A stretch of DNA of 64,000 nt from Superficieibacter sp. 1612_C1 (GTDB lineage: Bacteria; Pseudomonadota; Gammaproteobacteria; Enterobacterales; Enterobacteriaceae). The position numbers and the translations under genes are program-made. Shown here one piece after another: positions 47,261-55,858 of this stretch; the stretch's first letter is position 1; each line of letters starts with the position of its first letter. The notes beneath the pieces were generated by a model. The model saw only the letters and a program-made list of their open reading frames with translations. It had not been told where the DNA came from and ran no database searches. Where the stretch lies: NCBI RefSeq assembly GCF_015234305.1, contig NZ_JADGMI010000002.1, positions 744,001 through 808,000 on the forward strand, written 5' to 3'.

Positions 47261-47956
47261 ATGACGCAGTCTTTATCATTGAGCGATCGGGCGTACCAGA
47301 CTATCCGCCGCGACATTCTGACCTGCCGAATGATGCCGGGCGCGCTGGTAACAGAATCTGAGCTGATGGAGCGCTACTTGCTGGGGAAAAGCACCTGCCG
47401 TCTGGCGCTGGCGCGGTTAAGTCATGAGTATCTGATCGAGTCCCGGCCGCGCAAAGGCTATCGCATCGCACCAATCACCCTTCAGGATGTGGAAGAGATC
47501 TTTACCCTCCGCGCCCAGCTTGAACCGCTGGCGGCACGGCTGGCGGTAGGGAAGGTGAATATCGACCTGCTTAAGCGACTTGAAGCTGACTGCCGGGTCG
47601 AAGTGGCCGCTCCGCTCTCCACGCGGATCGACGTCTTTATGAATGCCAATAAACGTTTTCATCTGGCGATTGCTGAAGCGGCGGGGAATCAGCATCTGCT
47701 GCGCACGCTCTCCACGCTGATGGATGAAATGTCGCGGCTGGTGGCGCTGGGCTTTAATGTTCAGCAAACCAAGCCGGAAATTCGCCACGATCACAACGCC
47801 ATGATCCAGGCGTTTGAAGATCAGGACCGCAAGCGGGTGGAATTTATCGCCCGTCGGCATATTGAGACCTTCCAGGCGATGACCCTGGAAAAAATCTACG
47901 CCACCTTAACCTCCGGCGGCACGCTGCTGCCCATCCAGAACAGGAGTCCCGGCTGA
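47261..47956 (+). CDS. GntR-family regulator (FCD subgroup)
   Basis: A 231-residue regulator: winged helix PGALVTESELMERYLLGKSTCRLALARLSHEYLIESRPRKGYRIAP, then an FCD ligand domain with VEEIFTLRAQLEPLAARLAV and metal-ligand histidines in RFHLAIAEAAGN, HDHNAMIQAF and ARRHIETF. GGGAAGGA precedes the ATG. It overlaps the next ATPase gene by 1 bp. Probably controls one or both divergent operons; FCD regulators usually sense carboxylic acids. Confidence 0.88.
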   Translation: MTQSLSLSDRAYQTIRRDILTCRMMPGALVTESELMERYLLGKSTCRLALARLSHEYLIESRPRKGYRIAPITLQDVEEIFTLRAQLEPLAARLAVGKVNIDLLKRLEADCRVEVAAPLSTRIDVFMNANKRFHLAIAEAAGNQHLLRTLSTLMDEMSRLVALGFNVQQTKPEIRHDHNAMIQAFEDQDRKRVEFIARRHIETFQAMTLEKIYATLTSGGTLLPIQNRSPG

Positions 47957-48726
47957 TGAGCGCACCACTGTTAAACGAGTCACCAACTCCCGTCGCGCCG
48001 GTGATCCAGCTTGCAGGCGTTAACAAACGCTTTGAAGGTCAGACCGTGCTGGAGAATATCTCTCTGCAAGTGTGGCCTGGCGAAATTGTGGCGCTGCTCG
48101 GAGCGTCAGGCGGCGGGAAAAGCACGCTGCTGAATATTATTTCCGGGCTGTTGCCCGCTGATGGGGGCGACATCACCCTCCAGGGGGAGAATATCGCCCG
48201 CTTCAGCCAGTGGCACGACGTGGCGTATCTCTTTCAGGAGGACCGCCTGCTGCCGTGGCGGACGGTGCGCCAGAACGTCAACTTTGCGCTGGAAAACACG
48301 TCGCTCACGCGACGGGAACGGCAGCAACGAGTGGAATCCGCACTGCAACTGGTGGGAATGGAAAACGTCGCTGCGAAATGGCCGCACCAGCTTTCCGGCG
48401 GAATGCGCAGCCGTATCGCGCTGGCCCGCAGTCTGGTCGCCGAACCGCAAATATTGCTGATGGATGAACCGTTCTCACGGCTCGATCCGCAAACCCGCAG
48501 CGCGATGCATGGTGAACTGCTGCGCATCTGCGCGCTGAAAAAAATGACGGTGGTAATTGTGACCCATGACGTCGAAGAGGCGGTGATCCTCGCCGACCGG
48601 ATCGTCATTTTACAACCCAATCCGGGACGCATAAAACAGAGCGTGGCACTCTCGCTGCCACGTCCGCGGCTGCCTACCGGACGGGACGTTGCGGAAAAAG
48701 TTCGCCTGCTGCGACTGGAGGTCTAG
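47956..48726 (+). CDS. ABC transporter ATPase, nitrate/sulfonate/taurine type (right operon)
   Basis: A 256-residue ATPase: Walker A GASGGGKSTLLNI, Q-loop YLFQEDRLLPWRTVRQN, signature LSGGMRSRIALARS, Walker B LLMDEPFSRLDPQTRSA and H-loop VIVTHDVEEAVILADR. It starts within the stop of the GntR gene and its own stop abuts the permease ATG. A separate lineage from the left-operon ATPase (RLDPQTRS versus ALDALSRE). Confidence 0.93.
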   Translation: MSAPLLNESPTPVAPVIQLAGVNKRFEGQTVLENISLQVWPGEIVALLGASGGGKSTLLNIISGLLPADGGDITLQGENIARFSQWHDVAYLFQEDRLLPWRTVRQNVNFALENTSLTRRERQQRVESALQLVGMENVAAKWPHQLSGGMRSRIALARSLVAEPQILLMDEPFSRLDPQTRSAMHGELLRICALKKMTVVIVTHDVEEAVILADRIVILQPNPGRIKQSVALSLPRPRLPTGRDVAEKVRLLRLEV

Positions 48727-49500
48727 ATGCATTTGCTGCGTAAAAAAGGCTCGCTGATTATTCAGCGGCTGATCCTGCTGGGGATCTTCTTCCTGCTGTG
48801 GCTGTTGGCCGCGCACAATATGCCTGCCTTCGTGCTGCCGGGGCCGGAAAAAACCTTTCAGGCGGTGCTGGCGCTATGGCGAAATCAAACGCTGCTACAG
48901 GATATCGGCGTGACCTTTTCGCGTGTATTCAGCGGATTTCTGCTGGCGACGCTGGTGGGGACGCTCGCCGGGTTAGCACTGGGCGCAAGCCGTCGACTGG
49001 CGCAGTTTTTTGAGCCGTTGCTGGCGGTATTTAACACCGTCTCCTCTGCAATTTGGGCCATCTTCGCCATCATCTGGTTTGGCATCTCTAACGCCACCAC
49101 CATTTTCGTAGTGTTTATGACCGCCATGCCGTTGATCCTCACCAACGTCTGGCAGGGGGCGCAAACCGTCGAGCGACAATACGTTGAACTGGCACGCAGT
49201 TTTCGCATGAGCCGCCTGCAAACGCTAATCAAAATTTATCTGCCTACCATCCTGCCGTATTTCTTTTCCGGCGCGCGACTGGCATTTGGCTTTGGCTGGC
49301 GCGTGTCACTGGTGGCGGAAACTCTGGGCGCGTCGGACGGCATTGGTTACCGACTGCGTCAGGCCGGGGATTTAGTACAGACCGATCAGGTCTTTGCATG
49401 GACGCTACTGCTTGTCTCATTGATGCTGCTGCTGGAGGGTGGGCTACTTAAGCCGCTGGAGCGTCATCTTTTTCGCTGGAAATCACTCACACAGGACTAA
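48727..49500 (+). CDS. ABC transporter permease, nitrate/sulfonate/taurine type (right operon)
   Basis: A 257-residue inner-membrane permease with about six helices. The EAA loop reads QYVELARSFRMSRLQTLIKIYLPTILPYFFSGARLAFGFGWRVSLVAETLGASDGIG. First base directly follows the ATPase stop. It pairs with the ATPase before it and the binding protein after it. Confidence 0.9.
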   Translation: MHLLRKKGSLIIQRLILLGIFFLLWLLAAHNMPAFVLPGPEKTFQAVLALWRNQTLLQDIGVTFSRVFSGFLLATLVGTLAGLALGASRRLAQFFEPLLAVFNTVSSAIWAIFAIIWFGISNATTIFVVFMTAMPLILTNVWQGAQTVERQYVELARSFRMSRLQTLIKIYLPTILPYFFSGARLAFGFGWRVSLVAETLGASDGIGYRLRQAGDLVQTDQVFAWTLLLVSLMLLLEGGLLKPLERHLFRWKSLTQD

Positions 49501-49504
49501 CAGT

Positions 49505-50485
49505 ATGAAAAACGGGTTAAAGGCGGCCATCCTGGCTGCCGGGGCGCTCTTTGCCTTGCATACGGCGGCGGCAGAAAAGGTTCGCATCGGCTACTGGAGC
49601 AGTGGCGTCAGCCTCGGCTACGGTACCGTGCTGGAAAATAAAGACTTTTTAGCAAAACGCGGCATTGACGCTGAGTTTGTTCACTTCCCGGACGTTAACG
49701 CGCCGATTAAAGCGCTGGCTTCTGGCTCTATCGATCTTGCTTTTGGCGCACCGCTGGCAGGCGTCTTCAGCAGTGCGGCACAAGGCGTGCCCATCAAAAT
49801 CTTTGCTGCCACTCAGCCTGCCGACGTGCAGTTTGTGGTGCCGCAAGGCTCGCCGATCACCTCGCTCGATCAGCTTAAAGGCAAGAAGATCGGTATGTCG
49901 CCTGCTGGATCCTCGGTGGCGGTGATCGCCTCTACGCTGTTGCAGAACAATCACCACATCGGCGCGAACGAGTTCCAGTTGATCGGCGGTAACGAGTCGC
50001 GTCTGGCACAGTTCCTGGTGCAGAAACAGGTGGATGCGGCTGCGCTACGTTCGTTGACTATCGCACAGCTTGAAGAACTAAAAGTGACCCCGCTTGGCAG
50101 CTTTGCCGACGAATGGAAAAAGCTGACTCACAGCGACGCGGTACCGTATATCGGCGTCGGCGCGGTACGCAGTCAACTGATTGATGAGCATCCTGAGACC
50201 GTCGCCCGGGTGATTGCCGCACTGCGCGACACGCTGGCGTGGGGGAAATCTCACCCGCAGGAGGTGATTTCGCTGCTGCAAAAAAACGCCAATCTTCCGC
50301 AGCATGACGCCGAAGTCTATTTCAGCCGTTGGGACAGCATGAACCGCATCACCTTTGAGGCTGCTGATATCGCCACCCTCAAGCGCCAGCACCAGGTGTT
50401 TGTCGCCAGCGGGACGGTACAAGGCGACGTACCCGACAGTCTGTATAACGATTCCGCGTACCGCGCGGCCCAATCCATCAAATAA
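49505..50485 (+). CDS. ABC substrate-binding protein, SsuA/TauA-like (right operon)
   Basis: A 326-residue periplasmic protein: signal peptide KNGLKAAILAAGALFALHTAAA, mature start EKVRIGYWSSGVSLGYGTVLENKDFLAKRGIDAEFVHF, and the SsuA-type hinge DQLKGKKIGMSPAGSSVAVIASTLLQNN. ATG 49505 is 4 bp after the permease stop. An earlier in-frame start inside the permease gene is rejected. Ligand unknown. Confidence 0.9.
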   Translation: MKNGLKAAILAAGALFALHTAAAEKVRIGYWSSGVSLGYGTVLENKDFLAKRGIDAEFVHFPDVNAPIKALASGSIDLAFGAPLAGVFSSAAQGVPIKIFAATQPADVQFVVPQGSPITSLDQLKGKKIGMSPAGSSVAVIASTLLQNNHHIGANEFQLIGGNESRLAQFLVQKQVDAAALRSLTIAQLEELKVTPLGSFADEWKKLTHSDAVPYIGVGAVRSQLIDEHPETVARVIAALRDTLAWGKSHPQEVISLLQKNANLPQHDAEVYFSRWDSMNRITFEAADIATLKRQHQVFVASGTVQGDVPDSLYNDSAYRAAQSIK

Positions 50486-50497
50486 CCGGAGATAACC

Positions 50498-51514
50498 GTG
50501 AGCCATACCATGAAAGCGCTACAGCTTAACGAACACGGCAGCCTGGACAATCTGTCCGTAGTGACGGATAAGCCACGTCCGACGTTGCAGGCCGGGCATG
50601 TGATTATTCGCGTCAAAGCCTCGTCTTTTAACTACCACGACGTATTCACCGTTAACGGCATGCCGGGCATCAAAGTGCCGCTGCCGGTGGTGCCGGGTCT
50701 CGATTTAGCCGGGATCGTCGATGACGTGGCGGATAACGTGACGGGCTGGAAAAAGGGCGATCGCGTACTGGTGAATCCACTCAAACCCGGCGTGGGCCTG
50801 ATGGGAGAAATGACCGACGGCGGCATGGCTGAATATGCACTGGTTGACGCCACGCAATTGATCCCGCTGCCGGAGGCGGTGAGTTTTTCCCAGGCTGCTG
50901 CGCTCCCGGTCGCTTACGGCACCGCGCACCGGATGCTGGTTACCCATAACACGATCAGGAAAGGTGACAGGGTACTGATCCTCGGTGCCAGCGGCGGGGT
51001 GGGTACCGCCTGCGTCGTACTGGCAAAAAAACTGGGGGCTGAAGTGATCGCCTGTGCAGGCAGTGCGGAGAAAGGTGAGGCCCTGGCCGCGCTGGGGGCA
51101 GATCACGTAGTCAATTACCGGGAGGAAGATTTCTCGCGCTGGGCTATTAACCGCTACGGCAAGCCGCAGCGTCGAACCTATGAGGGGGGCGTGGACGTGG
51201 TGATTAACTTCACCGGCGGTGACACCTGGCGTCCGTCGCTGAAATGCCTGAAGCGTGGCGGCACCCTGTTGGTCTGTGGGGCGACGGCGGGCTACGACCC
51301 GGCGGAAGATCTGCGCTACGTCTGGAGTTTTGAGCTGAACATTAAAGGCTCCAATAGTTTTTATCAGGAAGATCTTGAAGCCTTATTGCACCTGGTGGCC
51401 GACGGCGACATCGTACCGTTGATTGACCGGGAAGTGCCGCTGGAACAGGCAACGGAAGGGTTGCGCCTGATCCGAGACCGGGAAGTGTTGGGCAAAGTGA
51501 TTGTTACCCCTTAA
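50498..51514 (+). CDS. Zinc-independent medium-chain oxidoreductase (quinone oxidoreductase-like)
   Basis: A 338-residue MDR-family NAD(P)H enzyme. Rossmann motif LILGASGGVGTACVVLAKKLGAEVIA; the catalytic-zinc cysteine position is tyrosine (SSFNYHDVFTVNG), and the four structural-zinc cysteines are absent, so it is of the quinone-oxidoreductase/enoyl-reductase kind. GTG 50498 follows GGAG with 6-base spacing; ATG 50510 is an alternative. It probably reduces an enone, enoyl or quinone intermediate. Confidence 0.82.
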   Translation: MSHTMKALQLNEHGSLDNLSVVTDKPRPTLQAGHVIIRVKASSFNYHDVFTVNGMPGIKVPLPVVPGLDLAGIVDDVADNVTGWKKGDRVLVNPLKPGVGLMGEMTDGGMAEYALVDATQLIPLPEAVSFSQAAALPVAYGTAHRMLVTHNTIRKGDRVLILGASGGVGTACVVLAKKLGAEVIACAGSAEKGEALAALGADHVVNYREEDFSRWAINRYGKPQRRTYEGGVDVVINFTGGDTWRPSLKCLKRGGTLLVCGATAGYDPAEDLRYVWSFELNIKGSNSFYQEDLEALLHLVADGDIVPLIDREVPLEQATEGLRLIRDREVLGKVIVTP

Positions 51515-51524
51515 GGAGACCGCG

Positions 51525-51938
51525 ATGAGCGAAACACGATTAAACGCCGCAGAGGTGCAGGAAAAACTACTGAAAGGGCCGTATCACCAGTGGCTCGGAC
51601 TGGAGGTTGAGGCGGTGGCTGAGGGGGAAATTACCCTGCGCGCCCGCTTTCGTGACGAGTGGGTGGTGAATCCGGCGGGCGGCTACATTCACGGCGGTAT
51701 CCTCGCCGCGCTGGTGGATCTGACCGCCGATTGGGCGCTGGTGGCCTGGACCGGCAAGGGCGTGCCGACGCTGGATATCCGTGTCGATTACCATCGTGCG
51801 GCGCGCGGTGATCTGCGCGTTAAAGGCAAAGTCATCAAAGTCGGTAAACAGGTTTCCAGTGCGGAAGCCTGGGTCTATGACGCGGAAAACCGCCTCGTGG
51901 CGAGCGGACGCGGCCTGTACGCCATGCCCGCAGCCTGA
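51525..51938 (+). CDS. PaaI-like hotdog-fold thioesterase
   Basis: A 137-residue hotdog thioesterase of the PaaI subgroup: VVNPAGGYIHGGILAALVDLTADWAL holds the G-G-HGG motif and the acidic catalytic residue, and TLDIRVDYHRAARGDLRVKGKVIKVG is the conserved second strand region. AAGGAGA precedes the ATG. It would release CoA from acyl- or aryl-CoA formed by the ligase downstream in the operon. Confidence 0.86.
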   Translation: MSETRLNAAEVQEKLLKGPYHQWLGLEVEAVAEGEITLRARFRDEWVVNPAGGYIHGGILAALVDLTADWALVAWTGKGVPTLDIRVDYHRAARGDLRVKGKVIKVGKQVSSAEAWVYDAENRLVASGRGLYAMPAA

Positions 51939-51948
51939 GGAGATCAAC

Positions 51949-52737
51949 ATGCCACAGGTTCTCGATCACCTGGTGATTAACAACCATTTTGATCTGACGC
52001 CCACCCGCGAGCTATTCGCCGCGATGGGATTTACCCTGACGCCGGAGAGTCATCATTCTCTGGGATCGATGAACCAACTGGTGATGTTCAACGATCACTA
52101 TCTGGAGTTGATTGGCCTGCCACCTCATAGCGCGACGGTTCGCCAGGAACTGCTCGACAGCCCGCGCGGCATTGACGGTCTGGTCTTTCGCAGCAACGAG
52201 GCGGAAAGCACCGCCCGGCAACTGGCAGAACGAGGGTTTTCCGTACAGCCGGTGCAGCATTTCTCCCGCGAGGTGGAAGCGGACGGCGAGCGCGGCGAAG
52301 CGCGTTTCAGCACCGTGCGCCTGGCTCCGGGTAGTTTCGCGGCTGGAAGAGTCTATTTCTGTCAGCATCACACCCCGCAGTGGTTATGGCGTGACCCATG
52401 GCTACAGCATGCTAATGGCGTGGAAGGGATTGAGAGCCTGACGCTGGTGGCGCAGAACCCTGAACAGGAGCAACAGGCGTGGCAGCGTCTCGGCCCGCTG
52501 GCCCCCGGATTTGTGCTCCGGATACTCACCCCGGAGCAGTGGTCCCGCTATTCCGCCGGGCTACCGGGGCGGGATGAGACGCGGCGCAGCCAGTTTGCGG
52601 CAATGACCTTTCGCGGCGGTAACCCGGTGACACTTGTCCAGGCCGCAGAAAATGCCGGGTTGCCGCACGTTCATACTGCGGAGCGGTTACTTATCGCCGT
52701 TCCGGCGATCCACACTTTACTTGAGTTCAGGCTATGA
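51949..52737 (+). CDS. VOC-superfamily protein (glyoxalase-like domain)
   Basis: A 262-residue protein. The N-terminal VOC module (VLDHLVINNHFDLTPTRELFAAMGFTLTPESHHSLGSMNQLVMFNDHYLELIG) has His and Glu in the positions of VOC metal ligands; a second half (GVEGIESLTLVAQNPEQEQQAW) repeats the fold. This matches the glyoxalase_3 kind. GAGG precedes the ATG. Activity unknown: isomerase, lyase or dioxygenase are all possible. It overlaps the ligase start by 4 bp. Confidence 0.78.
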   Translation: MPQVLDHLVINNHFDLTPTRELFAAMGFTLTPESHHSLGSMNQLVMFNDHYLELIGLPPHSATVRQELLDSPRGIDGLVFRSNEAESTARQLAERGFSVQPVQHFSREVEADGERGEARFSTVRLAPGSFAAGRVYFCQHHTPQWLWRDPWLQHANGVEGIESLTLVAQNPEQEQQAWQRLGPLAPGFVLRILTPEQWSRYSAGLPGRDETRRSQFAAMTFRGGNPVTLVQAAENAGLPHVHTAERLLIAVPAIHTLLEFRL

Positions 52738-54239
52738 CCCTTATCAACCTTGGTTCGTTACCCTTGACGGCCCGTCACAATTCACAACCGGCATTTATCT
52801 ATTCAACAGAAGGCGGCGCGCAAACTATTACCTTTGCGGAGCTGGATGCCCAGGCCGATGCGGTAGGGGCCGCGTTACGTCAGCAGGGCTATCAACCGGG
52901 CGAACGCGTGGCGCTGCTGGGACGCAACTCAATAGCCTATATGGCCGCCTTTTTAGGTATCTTGCGTGCTGGCCTGGTGGCCGTGCCGGTGAGCATAAAA
53001 TTTCCGCCAGCGATGCTGGATAAACTGCTTGCCGATTGCGATGCCCGGCTGGTGACAGGCGAACGTGAGCACCTGGACAACCTCGCATTTTCCGGTCCAA
53101 AGTGGGAGTTTGAAACCATAAACGCGCTTCCTCCCGCCTCCGATTTCACCGTCTTTCAGCCACAGGCAGACAGCCTGGCGATGCTGCTATATACCTCCGG
53201 CTCTACCGGGATGCCAAAAGGCGTGCGCCTGACCCACGCCAGCCATCGCTGGGTAGTGGAGACGCGTCTGGCCGCTGATGAATTAACCGGCCAGCGGGTA
53301 CTGATTGCCGCACCGTTTTACCATATGAACGCTCTCGCGCTGGCGCTGCTGACCCTCGCCAGCGGCGTAACCACCGTACTGCTGCCGCAGTTTCAGGTGC
53401 ATGACTACGTTGCGGCTATTGCTCGCTACCGTTGTACCTGGCTGACCGCGGTGCCGCCGATGATCGCCATGATGATGAAAGAAAAAACGCTGCTCGCCCA
53501 ACACGATCTTTCTTCGGTAAGGGTGGTACGGATGGGGTCGGCACCGGTCAATGAGGGCTTGTTCCAGCAGATCCGCCAGATTTGGCCGCAGGCACGGATT
53601 ATTAATGCCTACGGTACGACTGAAGGCGGGCCGATTGTCTTTGGTTCACATCCGCAGGGACTTGAGACGCCGTTATCGTCGAATGGTTACGCGCATCCGG
53701 CGGTCTCCCTGCGCCTGCGCGATGAACAGGGGAAACCTGGCGATCATGGCGTGCTGGAGATCAAAAGTCCGGCCCTGATGCAGGGATATCACCAGCGACC
53801 GGATGTTGCCAGCCCGTTTACCGATGATGGCTACTACATCAGTGGCGATGTTTTTAACCGTGATGAGCAGGGTTTTTATACCTTTGTCGGGCGACGGGAC
53901 GATATGTTTGTTTGCGGCGGGGAGAATATTTATCCCGGCGAAGTCGAGCGGTTGCTTGAACAACATCCCGACGTCCAGCAGGCGTGCGTGGTGGCAGTAC
54001 CTGATGAGATCAAAGGCAGTAAGCCGGTAGCCTGGGTGATCCCGCGTGAGGGGCATTTTCCTGACCCGAAGGCGATAAAAACCTGGACGCTACAGCACGG
54101 ACCGGCCTATTTGCATCCCCGGTTTGTCTGGTTGGTTGAGCGATTTCCTCTGGCGGGCACCAACAAAGTCGACCGCCACGCGTTACGCGCGCAGGCCATA
54201 AAGTCGCTTGCTGAAAAAACCACAGGAGACGCCGCATGA
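52734..54239 (+). CDS. AMP-dependent acyl-CoA ligase
   Basis: A 501-residue class I adenylate-forming enzyme: P-loop LLYTSGSTGMPKGVRLTHAS, A5 INAYGTTEGGP, A8 DGYYISGDVFNRDEQGFYTFVGRRDDMFVCGGENIYPGEVE, and terminal catalytic lysine in AGTNKVDRHAL. Activates a carboxylate to its CoA thioester; whether the acid is aromatic, cyclic or aliphatic cannot be told by eye. ATGA overlaps on both sides show tight operon coupling. Confidence 0.88.
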   Translation: MTLINLGSLPLTARHNSQPAFIYSTEGGAQTITFAELDAQADAVGAALRQQGYQPGERVALLGRNSIAYMAAFLGILRAGLVAVPVSIKFPPAMLDKLLADCDARLVTGEREHLDNLAFSGPKWEFETINALPPASDFTVFQPQADSLAMLLYTSGSTGMPKGVRLTHASHRWVVETRLAADELTGQRVLIAAPFYHMNALALALLTLASGVTTVLLPQFQVHDYVAAIARYRCTWLTAVPPMIAMMMKEKTLLAQHDLSSVRVVRMGSAPVNEGLFQQIRQIWPQARIINAYGTTEGGPIVFGSHPQGLETPLSSNGYAHPAVSLRLRDEQGKPGDHGVLEIKSPALMQGYHQRPDVASPFTDDGYYISGDVFNRDEQGFYTFVGRRDDMFVCGGENIYPGEVERLLEQHPDVQQACVVAVPDEIKGSKPVAWVIPREGHFPDPKAIKTWTLQHGPAYLHPRFVWLVERFPLAGTNKVDRHALRAQAIKSLAEKTTGDAA

Positions 54240-55858
54240 CATTTAACTGGGAGAACCCTTACCCAACCACCCGAACGCCGTTATTTGCCCGTAATGCTGT
54301 CGCAACCTCGCATCCACTGGCGGCGCAGGCGGGAAATCAGATCCTTATCAGCGGAGGAAATGCAGTCGATGCGGCGATTGCGGCGGCAGCGACATTAACC
54401 GTCGTTGAGCCGGTCTCTAACGGCCTGGGCAGCGATGCCTTTGCGATGGTCTGGGACGGACATCAGCTTCACGGGCTGAATGCCTCGGGCACAGCCCCTT
54501 CGCACTGGGATAGCGGATGGTTTGCCCGACGGTATGGTCTTGATGAACGTGGCCATGCCCGGCGACCGGAGCGCGGCTGGGACAGTGTTACCATTCCCGG
54601 CGCGGTTGCCGCGTGGGGGGCGCTGCATCAACGTTTTGGCAAATTACCTTTTTCCCGCTTGCTGGACACCGCCATCGATATTGCCGAGCGCGGCGTCACA
54701 ATAGCGCCGATGGTGGCACGAAAATGGCAGGCGGCGGTGCCCATTCTCAACGATCAGCCAGGTTTTGCCCGCACCTTTATGCCCCATGGCCGCGCTCCTG
54801 TGGTCGGGGAAAAATTTGTGATGCCGGAGGCAGCACGCACCTTACGACTACTGGCGGACCAGGGCGCTCGCGCCTTTTATGAAGGAGAAATCGCCGGGGC
54901 TATCGTGCGCTTTGCCGCGCAGAGTGACATCCCACTCTCGGGGGAGGATTTTGCCCGCTATCAGCCAGAGTGGGTAACCCCTGTTTCGCGTAACTATCGG
55001 GGGTACGAGGTTCATGAATTGCCGCCTAACGGACAGGGGATCGCGGCGTTAATCGCGCTTGGCATTCTCGAAAAATTCGATCTCAAAAGCCATGAATGTG
55101 ACAGCGTCACCTCTCAGCATTTGCAAATCGAAGCCATGAAACTGGCATTTGCTGATGTTTACCGCTACGTTGCCGACCCCCGGTCAATGGATGTAACGCC
55201 AGAACAGATGCTGGACGATAGCTATCTGAGTGAACGGGCAAAACTCATTGATCTGCGGCATGCCAGCCAGCCGCTGGCCGGAATGCCACGCAGCGGAGGC
55301 ACCGTTTACCTGACCACTGCCGACGAGAGCGGAATGATGGTCTCGTTTATCCAGTCCAATTATATGGGATTTGGGTCAGGCGTAGTGGTGCCGGAGTTTG
55401 GGATCAGTTTGCAAAACAGGGGCGCGGGTTTCTCCAGCGACCCGCGTTCGGCGAATGTCGTTGCGCCAGGAAAGCGTCCGTTTCATACCATTATTCCGGG
55501 CTTCCTGACCAAAAACGGGCAGCCACAAATGAGCTTCGGCGTAATGGGGGGCGATATGCAGCCGCAAGGGCATGTGCAAACGTTGGTACGAATGCTTGAT
55601 TATCAGCAGCAACCGCAGGCCGCGTGCGATGCGCCGCGCTGGAAGGTTAACCGTGATTTTACGCTGGATCTGGAAGCGCGATTTGATCCCGCCGTAATGC
55701 AAGAGTTGGCCGCGCGAGGACACAGGTTTAAATCTACCCACGATCCGTATATGGATTTCGGCTCCGGGCAGTTTATATGGCGACTGTCCGATGACCGCAG
55801 CGAAGGCTACGTGGTCGCCAGCGACAGCCGCCGCGACGGGCAGGCGGTTGGCTTCTAG
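54236..55858 (+). CDS. Gamma-glutamyltransferase-family Ntn hydrolase, cytoplasmic
   Basis: A 540-residue GGT-family protein without signal peptide. The N-terminus NAVATSHPLAAQAGNQILISGGNAVDAAIAAAATLTVVEPVSNGLGSDAFAMVW is the family hallmark. The autocleavage threonine is probably in SGGTVYLTTADESG, followed by NYMGFGSGVVVPEFGISLQNRGAGF. Lack of export and family relatives such as YwrD and oxamate amidohydrolase HpxW make amide or gamma-glutamyl hydrolysis inside the cell likelier than glutathione breakdown. Last gene of the right operon; it overlaps the convergent AraC gene by 4 bp. Confidence 0.85.
   Translation: MTFNWENPYPTTRTPLFARNAVATSHPLAAQAGNQILISGGNAVDAAIAAAATLTVVEPVSNGLGSDAFAMVWDGHQLHGLNASGTAPSHWDSGWFARRYGLDERGHARRPERGWDSVTIPGAVAAWGALHQRFGKLPFSRLLDTAIDIAERGVTIAPMVARKWQAAVPILNDQPGFARTFMPHGRAPVVGEKFVMPEAARTLRLLADQGARAFYEGEIAGAIVRFAAQSDIPLSGEDFARYQPEWVTPVSRNYRGYEVHELPPNGQGIAALIALGILEKFDLKSHECDSVTSQHLQIEAMKLAFADVYRYVADPRSMDVTPEQMLDDSYLSERAKLIDLRHASQPLAGMPRSGGTVYLTTADESGMMVSFIQSNYMGFGSGVVVPEFGISLQNRGAGFSSDPRSANVVAPGKRPFHTIIPGFLTKNGQPQMSFGVMGGDMQPQGHVQTLVRMLDYQQQPQAACDAPRWKVNRDFTLDLEARFDPAVMQELAARGHRFKSTHDPYMDFGSGQFIWRLSDDRSEGYVVASDSRRDGQAVGF

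Noticed and set aside
47006-47316. Frames of 78 (+) and 73 (-) codons in the divergent ABC control region
   Set aside because: No ribosome sites, overlapping each other, low-complexity composition; the region is expected to be regulatory.
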